Shown here: piece by piece, positions 36,846 through 45,673 of the stretch
Numbering within the stretch: the stretch's first letter is position 1
Layout: every line of letters starts with the position of its first letter
Origin: Psychrobacter immobilis
GTDB taxonomy: Bacteria; Pseudomonadota; Gammaproteobacteria; Pseudomonadales; Moraxellaceae
Length of the DNA stretch: 64,000 nt
Assembly: GCF_904846235.1 (NCBI RefSeq)
Contig: NZ_CAJGZN010000006.1
Location: 124,001 to 188,000 of the forward strand
Direction: 5' to 3'
Position numbers and translations under genes: made by a program
The notes under the pieces: model-generated
Seen by the model: the letters and a program-made list of their open reading frames with translations, nothing else
What the model was told of the DNA's origin: nothing
Database searches by the model: none

Positions 36846-38345
36846 ATGAACGGAGTTTCTAGTGGCGTGCTGATATCACTCGGCGCCTATTTCTTAGTGA
36901 TGATTGGGATTGGTGTTTACGCTTATTTTAAGCAAGCCAATGATACTGAAGGCTATATGTTAGGGGGTCGTAACTTAGGCCCAGCAGTAACCGCACTTTC
37001 TGCAGGTGCATCAGATATGTCAGGTTGGTTACTACTTGGCTTACCTGGTTATATGTTTGCCGATGGTGTTGTCAGTATTTGGATTGCCCTTGGTTTGACA
37101 TTAGGTGCATTATTAAACTATCTCATCGTAGCACCTCGCCTTCGTGTTTATACCGAAGTGGCTGACAACGCTATCACCCTACCCGATTATTTTGCCAACC
37201 GCTTTGAAGACAAGTCGCACATGCTACGCGTCATCTCAGCCGTGGTCATCATTCTATTCTTTACCGTCTATACCGCTGCAAGTCTTGTAGGTGGTGGTAA
37301 ACTCTTCGAAAGCTCACTAAATCTATCGTATAGTACTGGCCTATGGGTTACTGCTGGTGTGGTTGTGGCTTATACGCTATTCGGTGGTTTCTTAGCAGTA
37401 TCTATGACCGATTTCGTACAGGGTGTCATCATGCTGTTTGCCATGGTAATCGTACCTGTCGTTGCCTTTACTGATCTTGGTGGTATTTCAGCCACTACAG
37501 AAGCCGTCAGAAATATCGACCCTACCCTTTTAGACGTTACTAGCGGTATGAGTGTCATCGGTATTATTTCGTTAATGGCATGGGGTTTAGGTTACTTTGG
37601 CCAACCGCATATTATCGTACGTTTTATGGCGATTCGTTCAGTGAGAGATGTACCGACTGCACGTAATATCGGTATGAGCTGGATGGTTGTGAGTCTTATT
37701 GGTTCACTAATGACTGGTTTTGCTGGTCGTGCCTACGTACAAAAAACTGCGATGACGTTGGATGATCCTGAGACTATCTTCTTAGTATTCACTCAGTTCT
37801 TGTTCCACCCATTGGTTTCAGGTTTCCTATTAGCAGCTATTTTAGCGGCAATTATGAGTACTATCTCATCACAGCTATTGGTTGTATCTAGCTCTCTAAC
37901 CAAAGATGTATACAAACTATTCTTTGATAAAGATGCACCAGAAGCTCGCCAAGTATTGGTTGGTCGTATCTCAGTTATCATCGTTGCTATTGTTGCCATT
38001 ATGCTAGCGTCTAACCCAGATAGCTCAGTATTGAACTTAGTTTCTAATGCATGGGCAGGATTCGGTGCAGCGTTTGGTCCATTGGTTATCTTCAGCCTTA
38101 CATGGCGTGGTATGAACCGTAATGGTGCTGTTGCTGGTATGGTTGTTGGTGCGTTGACTGTTATCCTATGGATTTATGGTCCTTTCCAAGTAGATGGTAT
38201 GGCACTAAATAGCTGGTTATATGCTATCGTTCCAGGCTTTATCTTAAGTACTATCGCTATCTTTGCCGTTAGTATCATGACTGGTGGCCCAAGACCTTCA
38301 GTTTCTGCTAAGTACAAAGAGATGGAGTTAAACTTAAACAAATAA
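36846..38345 (+). CDS. putP: Sodium/proline symporter
   Basis: A 499-residue member of the sodium:solute symporter family with about 13 membrane helices. PutP signatures are GYMLGGRNLGPAVTALSAGASDMSGWLLLGLPG, DNAITLPDYFANRFED, TLFGGFLAVSMTDFVQGVIM, GYFGQPHIIVRFMAIRS and LAAIMSTISSQLLVVSSSLTKDVYK. It imports proline with Na+ as nutrient or compatible solute, which suits a cold or salty habitat. Length matches E. coli PutP. The start codon has a normal upstream purine stretch (AAGGACAACTTAT). Confidence 0.95.
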   Translation: MNGVSSGVLISLGAYFLVMIGIGVYAYFKQANDTEGYMLGGRNLGPAVTALSAGASDMSGWLLLGLPGYMFADGVVSIWIALGLTLGALLNYLIVAPRLRVYTEVADNAITLPDYFANRFEDKSHMLRVISAVVIILFFTVYTAASLVGGGKLFESSLNLSYSTGLWVTAGVVVAYTLFGGFLAVSMTDFVQGVIMLFAMVIVPVVAFTDLGGISATTEAVRNIDPTLLDVTSGMSVIGIISLMAWGLGYFGQPHIIVRFMAIRSVRDVPTARNIGMSWMVVSLIGSLMTGFAGRAYVQKTAMTLDDPETIFLVFTQFLFHPLVSGFLLAAILAAIMSTISSQLLVVSSSLTKDVYKLFFDKDAPEARQVLVGRISVIIVAIVAIMLASNPDSSVLNLVSNAWAGFGAAFGPLVIFSLTWRGMNRNGAVAGMVVGALTVILWIYGPFQVDGMALNSWLYAIVPGFILSTIAIFAVSIMTGGPRPSVSAKYKEMELNLNK

Positions 38346-38375
38346 GTTTACGTAATATCTTAAGATTATTGTTAT

Positions 38376-38409
38376 AAAAAAACCTCGTCATTATTGGCGA
38401 GGTTTTTTT
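38376..38409 (+). terminator. Intrinsic terminator of putP
   Basis: AAAAAAACCTCG at 38376-38387 pairs with CGAGGTTTTTTT (38398-38409). Confidence 0.88.
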
Positions 38410-38847
38410 ATGAGTAACGATTTAGTATATTTAACCTACTACAGTATTAAACAAAGAGAACTTATGATCAATGAGACAGTAGTATGGATAGCTCTGTGAT
38501 GGATATACTAAGCCAGATTGTCCTAGCCTATTTGGCATTCCAACTGCTGCTCACTTTTACGAAGTAAGCCTTTATCAACAATACTTCTTTTCTTAATATC
38601 ACATTTGATTATCTATTTAGATCTTTTCCTTGTGTACCTCAAGTATGCTACGTTATTAACAACTCATTCGGTAAGGTACGAGTGCGTATAGGTTCTTAAA
38701 TGCAAGGGTATTTGCTGTATATGGACACTAAGCTAAACTAGGCAAATAAAATGTAGTCGTGCTATATGAATTAATACTATAAAGATTATATTTGCTGTTC
38801 TATCTATATTTGAGAACTTACGGTCAAATAGGTAATAGAAAGCCCAT
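38410..38847. other. Intergenic region between putP and the FadL-like genes
   Basis: About 440 bases between two convergent terminators. The only candidate is a 27-codon hydrophobic frame at 38484; otherwise it is AT-rich and featureless. Confidence 0.45.
38484..38567 (+). CDS. Possible small hydrophobic membrane peptide
   Basis: It reads MDSSVMDILSQIVLAYLAFQ then LLLTFTK, a 27-residue peptide with one predicted membrane helix and a basic end, like the small subunits of transporters. There is no good ribosome site, although AAAGAGAA precedes a short overlapping frame at 38464 that could couple it. It follows the putP terminator. Confidence 0.25.
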   Translation: MDSSVMDILSQIVLAYLAFQLLLTFTK

Positions 38848-38878
38848 AAAAAAGCGACCCATCATAGGTCGCTTTTTT
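38848..38878 (-). terminator. Intrinsic terminator of the first FadL-like gene
   Basis: A perfect 12-bp stem, AAAAAAGCGACC (38848-38859) with GGTCGCTTTTTT (38867-38878), loop CATCATA. Confidence 0.9.
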
Positions 38879-38903
38879 ATTGTTTAGCAGTTATATAGAA
38901 AGA

Positions 38904-40322
38904 TTATTTCCCTTGATAAGAAAGCTTCACACCAGCGATATAGCCATCATTATCTTGAAAATCACCAACGATTTTATCACTAGGTAACTGACCTTTTGCA
39001 TCACCGAACCATAAGTACTTACCACCAGCCGATACTGCCCAGTTTTCCGTGACGTTATATTTGGCACCAAGACCAACACTATAGTAGCCTTCAACTGGGC
39101 CCAACGATGTAGTTGGGTCACCAGCGCCACTGTCCCAACCAATGGTACCGCTAATAGCAAGTGCTGGTGCTACGCGTTTCGCTAAGCCAAGCTCTACCAT
39201 CCACTGGTCGTCTTTATATTCCACCAAGTTCAGTCCATCAGGGCCATAACTGATTTTACTAGTATCATTATAAAGTGGTGGTGTAATAATAAAATCACTC
39301 CACGGTACCCAGCGTACTTTTGCCGTTGCTAATGTTGTAGGGTTGATACCTGTTTGAAAATCAAAGTTGACTGATTTAGGAGTAGTAATTTCGTATTTGC
39401 TGTTTCTATTTGCTGCTGCAGCTGCTTGTTCTGGAGTAGCTCCTGCTGCTATAGCTCTAATAGCTACTAACGGATACGACTCGGATATTTGTATATCATG
39501 ATCGATTTCAGAACGGTAAGTTAAAGCAGCTTTTAATGCAATTTCCGGCTTACTATAAGCAATACCTGCTATATAACCATAGTCCATATCAGGATTACTG
39601 TTTGAAGTATAACCGCTAGCAGGTCCATAAGCTAAACCGCGTAATTTTGTTTCAGATTGAGTACGCTGTGCAACTGGACCACCATAAATTTGGAAATTTT
39701 TGTTGGCACCAAACTTCATGCCCAAAATCCCTGTTAGGCTTTGGCTACGAACTTCTACATTAGTATTCTCACCCGCGGTACTTGCTTCAGCTTGTGCTAC
39801 TGCCACTGCTCCACGCAAACTATCTAACTGAGCTTGCTGCTCTTCAGGTAAAGAACCATCGAATGGGGCAAGACTATCAATTGCACCCTCTGCAGCTGCA
39901 AGACTTGGCACTAATCCATTGGTAATAGAAGCAATAGAGGCGTCAACATCTCCTTGTGAGACGAAGTTACTTTGAGTATATTCAGCAGCTGCACCGAAAG
40001 GCTCATCGTATAATAGGCCGATACTAAAGGTATCGTTAATGTCAGCTTTTACGCCATAGCGGAAAAAGTCATAAGACTCAGCGATATCACCTGTCTTATC
40101 ACCACGTACGTAGTCATTCTGAGAAGGGTTAGTGTTAGCACTATCATAACCACTTACATCAGCATCAATATAAGTATAGACGGCTTCTGCATAGGTACCA
40201 TCTTGAAAGAAAGCAGTGACATCTTGGCCTGAACGATCAAGACCAGCAGCATTAGTCATGCTAGCGACAGAAAGAGTAGCGATTGCTACTGCAAGGGTTT
40301 TCAAGTGAAAGGTAGTGCGCAT
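38904..40322 (-). CDS. OmpP1/FadL/TodX-family outer-membrane transporter, long form
   Basis: A 472-residue beta-barrel with a signal peptide ending in SMTNA. The mature start AAGLDRSGQDVTAFFQDGTYAEAVYTYIDADVSG is shared with the next gene. FadL-type barrels let long-chain fatty acids or other hydrophobic compounds cross the outer membrane. It differs from its neighbour by an insertion of about 65 residues near 120-190 (SIASITNGLVPSLAAAEGAID and EEQQAQLDSLRGAVAVAQAEA), predicted helical and rich in Ala/Gln. The C-terminus VKLSYQGK lacks the usual final aromatic. It has its own terminator; GGAGA precedes the ATG. Confidence 0.88.
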   Translation of the reverse strand: MRTTFHLKTLAVAIATLSVASMTNAAGLDRSGQDVTAFFQDGTYAEAVYTYIDADVSGYDSANTNPSQNDYVRGDKTGDIAESYDFFRYGVKADINDTFSIGLLYDEPFGAAAEYTQSNFVSQGDVDASIASITNGLVPSLAAAEGAIDSLAPFDGSLPEEQQAQLDSLRGAVAVAQAEASTAGENTNVEVRSQSLTGILGMKFGANKNFQIYGGPVAQRTQSETKLRGLAYGPASGYTSNSNPDMDYGYIAGIAYSKPEIALKAALTYRSEIDHDIQISESYPLVAIRAIAAGATPEQAAAAANRNSKYEITTPKSVNFDFQTGINPTTLATAKVRWVPWSDFIITPPLYNDTSKISYGPDGLNLVEYKDDQWMVELGLAKRVAPALAISGTIGWDSGAGDPTTSLGPVEGYYSVGLGAKYNVTENWAVSAGGKYLWFGDAKGQLPSDKIVGDFQDNDGYIAGVKLSYQGK

Positions 40323-40440
40323 TGTGTATCTCCAACGGTCCTTGTTGTATTACTACTTTGATAAACAATATATAGCATTGCTGCGCTTAACATTGAAATT
40401 ATCAAAGTCGTGTCCTAAGTTGAATACTAATGCCTTTTTG

Positions 40441-40484
40441 ACACTAAAACAACAATTAAAGTGCTTTATTTCTCAATTATGACT
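40441..40484 (-). promoter_or_regulatory. Conserved 44-base block upstream of the first FadL-like gene
   Basis: It aligns without gaps to 41998-42041 (ACACTAAAACAAC at one end, TTATTTC and TTATGACT at the other). It lies 119 bases before the start codon. Confidence 0.55.
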
Positions 40485-40623
40485 GAACAGTACAAATAAG
40501 ATATAAATCAAACAATGTCGTTTACTTCTACTTTTAAATGTGAATTTTCTAAAAAAGTATTTGTTAATAGGAAAGTTTTTCCTCGAGATAAAACGGGTTC
40601 ATTATGACTATAATAATGCCTAC

Positions 40624-40653
40624 AAAAAAAGCGACCCTTAAAGGATCGCTTTT
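40624..40653 (-). terminator. Intrinsic terminator of the second FadL-like gene
   Basis: AAAAGCGA (40627-40634) pairs with TCGCTTTT (40646-40653), with an inner CC/GG, and an A-run giving T-tract on the minus strand. Confidence 0.75.
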
Positions 40654-40693
40654 AATATTAATGGTAAATAACATCACATAATTTATTTGTGAT

Positions 40694-41905
40694 TTACTGA
40701 GCTTGGTAAGATACCTTTACACCTAGTACAAAGCCATCGTTACTTTCGAAATCACTAACGATCGTTTTAGTTGGGATTTGACCTTTGGCATCACCGAACC
40801 ATAAGTATTTACCACCAGCAGATACTGCCCAGTTCTCGGTCACATTATATTTCGCACCAAGACCGGCGCTATAATAGCCTTCGATAGGACCTAACGAAGT
40901 GACAGGGTTGCCTGCACCACTGTCCCAACCAACAGTACCACTGATAGCAAGTGCTGGCGCAACGCGCTTAGCCAATCCTAGCTCTACTTGCCATTGGTCG
41001 TCATCATAGCTAACTAACGCTAATCCCTTATCATCCCGAGTCGAAACCTTGCTAACGTCATTATATAGTGATGGTACGATAGCAAAATCACTCCATGGTA
41101 CCCAGCGTACTTTGGCAGTTGCTAGGGTTGTAGGGTTGATACCCGTTTGAAAATCAAAGTTCACTGACTTAGGCGTAGTGATTTCAATACTATCATTTCT
41201 CTGTGTTGAAAGACCTAATGCAGATTCGATGGGAGCTGGTATAGCGCCAGTACCTACAATAGGATAGATTTCAGATGATTGCGCGTTGTGTTCAATTTCT
41301 GAGCGATATGTCAAGGCAGCTTTCAACGCGATTTCAGGCTTACTATAAGCTACGCCTGCGATATAACCGTAATCTTGATCGGGGCTAATATGTGTCGTAT
41401 AGCCGTTAGCAGCACTATAAGCAGTACCACGTAACTTTACATCAGCTTGTACACGTTGGGCCACTGGACCGCCGTATACTTGAAAGTTTTTATTTTCACC
41501 GAATTTTGCACCTATGATACCCGTAATACTTTCAGTTCTTACTTCTACGTTAGTACCTTCACCGTTTGCATCTACAAAGTTATTGTCACCACTATAATCA
41601 GCTGCTGCACCGAAAGGCTCGTCATATAAGACGCCGACACTAAACGTGTCGTTAATGTCTGTTTTCACGCCATAACGAAAAAAGTCATAAGATTCTGCGA
41701 TATCATCAATCTTATTACCTGAAGTATCTTCACCCGTCACGTCCGCATCAATATAGGTATAGACAGCTTCAGCATAAGTGCCATCTTGTAGGAATGCAGT
41801 GATATCTTGACCTGAGCGATCAAGACCGGCAGCACTAGCGGCGCTAGCGACAGACAGAGCAGCAATAGCTACTGCAAGAGTTTTTAAGTGAAAGGTGGCG
41901 CGCAT
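40694..41905 (-). CDS. OmpP1/FadL/TodX-family outer-membrane transporter, short form
   Basis: A 403-residue paralogue of the preceding porin. The signal peptide (MRATFHLKTLAVAIAALSVASAASA) is almost identical, and long segments match (DINDTFSVGVLYDEPFGAAADY, PKSVNFDFQTGINPTTLATAKVRWVPWSDF, LGLAKRVAPALAISGTVGWDSGAG). It lacks the 65-residue insertion. The two are a tandem duplication with separate promoters and terminators. The substrate is probably hydrophobic and is not known. GGAGA lies 6 bases before the ATG. Confidence 0.9.
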   Translation of the reverse strand: MRATFHLKTLAVAIAALSVASAASAAGLDRSGQDITAFLQDGTYAEAVYTYIDADVTGEDTSGNKIDDIAESYDFFRYGVKTDINDTFSVGVLYDEPFGAAADYSGDNNFVDANGEGTNVEVRTESITGIIGAKFGENKNFQVYGGPVAQRVQADVKLRGTAYSAANGYTTHISPDQDYGYIAGVAYSKPEIALKAALTYRSEIEHNAQSSEIYPIVGTGAIPAPIESALGLSTQRNDSIEITTPKSVNFDFQTGINPTTLATAKVRWVPWSDFAIVPSLYNDVSKVSTRDDKGLALVSYDDDQWQVELGLAKRVAPALAISGTVGWDSGAGNPVTSLGPIEGYYSAGLGAKYNVTENWAVSAGGKYLWFGDAKGQIPTKTIVSDFESNDGFVLGVKVSYQAQ

Positions 41906-41997
41906 TTTACATCTCCAAACATCCGCATTGTTTTACTGTTTTACTTAATTTTCTTAAGTAAACAGCATCCGAGGTGGAAGATAGTAAAGATTTTTAA

Positions 41998-42041
41998 ACA
42001 CTAAAACAACTACCAAAATACATTATTTCCATATTATGACT
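41998..42041 (-). promoter_or_regulatory. Conserved 44-base block upstream of the second FadL-like gene
   Basis: Gap-free match to 40441-40484. It lies 93 bases before the start codon, and likely is a shared promoter or regulator site. Confidence 0.55.
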
Positions 42042-42124
42042 ATTAAGTCACCAAAAAGTATCTTTATCTAAAAATACACATATTGCGATCATTCACTACT
42101 GGTTATCTTACTTACTATTATTTT

Positions 42125-42382
42125 TTAATAATGTGGTGGTCTATCCGCCATCACATCAAATGGGGCTATACCACTCTCTGTGTCTTGATTTTCTATCTGC
42201 TTATAAATCAGCTGTAGCTGACGTTGCAATGTCTGAATATCTTTATCTTGACGTGTGATCACCTCATCAAGTCTATCTACTGTGATCTCAAGGTGGGCTA
42301 CGTTCATTTGAAGATCAATTACTTGAGTTTGTAAGTCATCTTGCATGCTCGCAGCAGCATCTTTGTTATTGGATTGATTCAT
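42125..42382 (-). CDS. slyX: SlyX-family protein
   Basis: An 85-residue coiled-coil protein. Heptads run through residues 15-65 (LQTQVIDLQMNVAHLEITVDRLDEVI to LQRQLQLIYKQI), and the C-terminus ADRPPHY is the family hallmark. Function is not established. It is divergent from uup. Confidence 0.88.
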   Translation of the reverse strand: MNQSNNKDAAASMQDDLQTQVIDLQMNVAHLEITVDRLDEVITRQDKDIQTLQRQLQLIYKQIENQDTESGIAPFDVMADRPPHY

Positions 42383-42622
42383 ATTTTTCTCTAAAGTATC
42401 GTAAATATAAGGCTGAAAGGTTTAGCAAGTAAAATAGGTGGCAAAACCTAGGTGACATTGTTAAATCCATCATGCTAATCAAAAAATAGCCACTATGAAT
42501 AAAAGCCATAAATAGTACTGATAAAACTATTTACTCGCACTACAGTTGCGCGGTGGCATGTTATACTGCTGGCAATTTTGCAACAACCCCTACCTCACTA
42601 TTATATAAGCTTAAGATACTCT

Positions 42623-44566
42623 ATGGCACTGATTCATTTAAAAGATATTCACTTAGCGTTTGGCGTCGCGCCTGTTCTTGATGGTATTGATTTTTCTATC
42701 AATTCAGGCGAGCGTGTGTGTTTGATTGGCCGCAACGGCGAAGGTAAATCTACTTTGTTTAAACTGATCAATGGCTCATTGCAGCCTGACAGTGGCGAGA
42801 TTATTACCAACAGTAGCATGCGTGTAGCGATGCTAGAGCAAGACGTTCCTGAGACCAGCGGTCGCATATTAGACATCGTTATGGGCGGCAGTCGTCGCAC
42901 AGCTGATTTGCTCATTAACTATAATAAGCAAGTCGATATGTGCGCGAATGGCGATATGGATGCCTGTGAGCATATGGCGACCCTACAGCATGATATCGAT
43001 GCGGTACATGGTTGGGACTTAGAACGCGATGCCATGCGTCTGATTACGACCATGGGCCTTAATCCAGAAGACGACTTATCATCTCTATCTGGTGGTCGTA
43101 AACGCCGCGTGTTACTTGCTCGTGCGCTAGTTACTAAGCCTGATGTGCTACTACTAGATGAGCCAACCAACCATTTGGATGTCGAAAGTATCGAATGGTT
43201 AGAGCGCTTTTTGCTTGACTGGCAAGGTTTGACGTTGTTGTTCGTGACTCATGATAGAGCATTCGTCAATAAACTATCGACTCGCATTATTGAGCTTGAC
43301 CGTGGCCAATTGACCAGTTATGACGTAACACAAGGTGAAGGTGGTTACGCGCGCTATCAAGAGCTAAAAGAGCTGCAGTTGCAAGCTGAAGAAAAGAACA
43401 ATGCCAACTTTGATAAAAAACTGGCACAAGAAGAAGTTTGGATTCGCCAAGGTATCAAAGCCCGTCGCACCCGTAATGAGGGCCGTGTACGTGAACTAAA
43501 AGCCTTACGTGAAGAGCGTAGCGATCGCCGTGAGCAAGTGGGCAATGTAAACATCACCATGGGCCAAGGCGAGAAAAGCGGTAAGCTTGTCTGTAAAGTT
43601 AAAAACTTACATCTTGAGTATGATGGCAATGTCTTGGTAGATGATTTTACGACCACTATTATGCGTGGCGATAAGATTGGTATTGTCGGCCCTAACGGTG
43701 CTGGTAAAACTACGCTTATTAAAGCCCTACTCGATATGTCTGATGACGAAGTCACTAAGTCTGGTAGTGTCGAATTAGGTACTAATCTGAAAATCGCCTT
43801 TTTCGATCAGCTGCGTGATCAGTTAGATCTTGAAGCAAGCGTTGCGCAAAACGTTTCGGAAGGTTCTGACTTTGTCGAAGTTGGCGGTCGCAAGACGCAC
43901 ATCATGAGCTACTTGCAAGATTTCTTATTTGCACCAGAGCGCGCACGTACACCTGTCAAAGCCTTGTCTGGTGGTGAGCGTAACCGAGTACTACTTGCCA
44001 AACAACTATTAAAACCTGCCAATATTTTGGTACTCGATGAGCCGACTAACGATTTGGATATGGCAACACTTGAGCTATTAGAAGAGTCAGTCGCCAGCTT
44101 TGGTGGTACGATTTTGCTAATCAGTCATGATCGCTCATTCATGGACAACGTCGTTACCTCTACGTGGGTGTTTGGCGAAGATGAAGATGGCAAAGGCACT
44201 GTTAGTGAGTATGTAGGTGGTTATCAAGAGTACCTCGTACAAAAGAACCGCGAAGAAGCATCTCGTGCTGCAAAAGCACCTGCCAACAATGCAGCAAGCA
44301 ATAAAGCGACAAACAAGTCTGGCACAGCAGCGAAACCAAATAAGGCAGCCAAAAAGCTAAATTATAATGATCAACGCGAACTGGATAACTTGCCAAAAGA
44401 AATCGCTGCACTCGAAGCCGAACAAATTCAGTTGCAAGAAAAGCTGGCCGATGGCTCTTGGTTTAATACTGACTTTGATGCGGCGACAGCTGCTAGTGAG
44501 CGTCTCTTAACCATTGAAGATGAGATGATGCACAAGCTTGAACGCTGGAGCGAGCTTGAAGGCTAG
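42623..44566 (+). CDS. uup: ABC-F family ATPase Uup
   Basis: A 647-residue protein with two ABC domains and no membrane segments. Walker A motifs are GRNGEGKST (first domain) and GPNGAGKTT (second). Signature motifs are LSGGRKRRVLLARALV and LSGGERNRVLLAKQLL, each followed by LDEPTN. The interdomain linker (ELQLQAEEKNNANFDKKLAQEEVW) and a C-terminal coiled coil after an Ala/Lys linker mark the Uup branch. Uup affects DNA transposition frequency and ribosome-linked functions in E. coli. The start MALIHLKDIHLAFG at 42623 is chosen over a TTG 45 bases earlier. Confidence 0.93.
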   Translation: MALIHLKDIHLAFGVAPVLDGIDFSINSGERVCLIGRNGEGKSTLFKLINGSLQPDSGEIITNSSMRVAMLEQDVPETSGRILDIVMGGSRRTADLLINYNKQVDMCANGDMDACEHMATLQHDIDAVHGWDLERDAMRLITTMGLNPEDDLSSLSGGRKRRVLLARALVTKPDVLLLDEPTNHLDVESIEWLERFLLDWQGLTLLFVTHDRAFVNKLSTRIIELDRGQLTSYDVTQGEGGYARYQELKELQLQAEEKNNANFDKKLAQEEVWIRQGIKARRTRNEGRVRELKALREERSDRREQVGNVNITMGQGEKSGKLVCKVKNLHLEYDGNVLVDDFTTTIMRGDKIGIVGPNGAGKTTLIKALLDMSDDEVTKSGSVELGTNLKIAFFDQLRDQLDLEASVAQNVSEGSDFVEVGGRKTHIMSYLQDFLFAPERARTPVKALSGGERNRVLLAKQLLKPANILVLDEPTNDLDMATLELLEESVASFGGTILLISHDRSFMDNVVTSTWVFGEDEDGKGTVSEYVGGYQEYLVQKNREEASRAAKAPANNAASNKATNKSGTAAKPNKAAKKLNYNDQRELDNLPKEIAALEAEQIQLQEKLADGSWFNTDFDAATAASERLLTIEDEMMHKLERWSELEG

Positions 44567-45087
44567 TATTGGCAACTCTCTAGCTGAGTTTATTGGAATA
44601 TCGCATATGTACTTTGCATTGCGTATTTCGATAAATAAGTTCCTGATAGTTTGACAAAACATTATTAATCATTATGAAGACATCACCACTTTATTATATA
44701 GAGTGGTGATATTTGTTTTACAGCAACTTACAAAGTAGTTAGATGGTGAAAGTTAGTGAACATTACCTTAATTTCAAGTATCATTCGCTATTGCTGAAAA
44801 TCCTTATTATTTATAAGGTCATCACATCATAATCCTTGTTAAAGCAAAGTTAGCGTTAAGCGTTGATAATCCAACTGTTTTGGTTTGATTATCATATTCA
44901 ACCTTCTAATATGTCCTATTGAGGTTGCTTTATTTTTAACGCAATAATTTATTTTATCACCGAAATAGCTTAGAATAGCAACAATTAGCAAAATTAGGCA
45001 CAGCTAAAGTGGCTTGATATTGTATATTTTCTAAGCCACAAACCCAGTGTGGGATAATCCCATTTCATTCACCTGGAGGAAGTATTA
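44567..45087. other. Intergenic region upstream of petABC
   Basis: There are 521 bases. It has a terminator-like hairpin at 44683-44720 and, just before petA, a perfect TGGGATAATCCCA palindrome (45050-45062). It is AT-rich elsewhere and has no ORF I would trust. Confidence 0.5.
44683..44720 (+). terminator. Terminator-like hairpin after uup
   Basis: ATCACCACT (44683-44691) pairs with AGTGGTGAT (44703-44711); ATTTGTTTT follows. Confidence 0.65.
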
Positions 45088-45672
45088 ATGAGCCAAGCCG
45101 AAGGCGTTAATGTACAACGCCGTAGAGTTCTTATTGCCTCAACTGCCGCGATTGGTGCAGCTGGGGTAGCTGCCGTGGCGACACCTTTTGTCCGTTCTTG
45201 GTACCCAAGCGCTAAAGCTGAGGCTGCAGGGGCTGCAGTGACCCAAGATATTGGTTCTATCGAAGATGGACAAATGATCGTCGTCAAATACCGTGGTAAA
45301 CCTATTTATGTGGTTAAGCGCACCGAAGACATGGTTGCAGGACTAGAGTCAGTTAAACCTCTATTATCTGATCCTGAGTCTGATGCGTCTCTACAACCTG
45401 AATATTGCAAAAATCCCACTCGCTCTTTAGATCCAACCGTATTGGTGGTCGAAGGCGTTTGCACACATTTGGGCTGTGCACCAAACTACCGTCCTGATGT
45501 GGGCGCGGTGGATTTAGGTGGTAATGATTGGTACGGCGGATTTTTCTGTCCGTGTCACGGGTCAAAATATGACTTAGCAGGTCGCGTATATAGCGGCGTT
45601 CCTGCACCACTTAATTTACCCGTTCCAGAATATGGTATGGATGGTACCATCTTGACGGTTGGGGAGGCTTAA
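45088..45672 (+). CDS. petA: Ubiquinol-cytochrome c reductase, Rieske iron-sulfur subunit
   Basis: A 194-residue subunit of complex III. A twin-arginine-type N-terminus ([26 protein letters not shown]) serves as membrane anchor. The 2Fe-2S ligands are C125 and H127 (CTHLGC) and C154 and H157 (CPCHGS), with partner Cys 130 and 156 forming the disulfide. The start has GGAGGAAG, a very strong ribosome site. It overlaps the leader of petB's ribosome site, and the three genes form one operon. Confidence 0.97.
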   Translation: MSQAEGVNVQRRRVLIASTAAIGAAGVAAVATPFVRSWYPSAKAEAAGAAVTQDIGSIEDGQMIVVKYRGKPIYVVKRTEDMVAGLESVKPLLSDPESDASLQPEYCKNPTRSLDPTVLVVEGVCTHLGCAPNYRPDVGAVDLGGNDWYGGFFCPCHGSKYDLAGRVYSGVPAPLNLPVPEYGMDGTILTVGEA

Positions 45673-45673
45673 T

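Noticed and set aside
43357..43755. A 132-codon minus-strand frame within uup
   Set aside because: Antisense shadow of the ABC domains.
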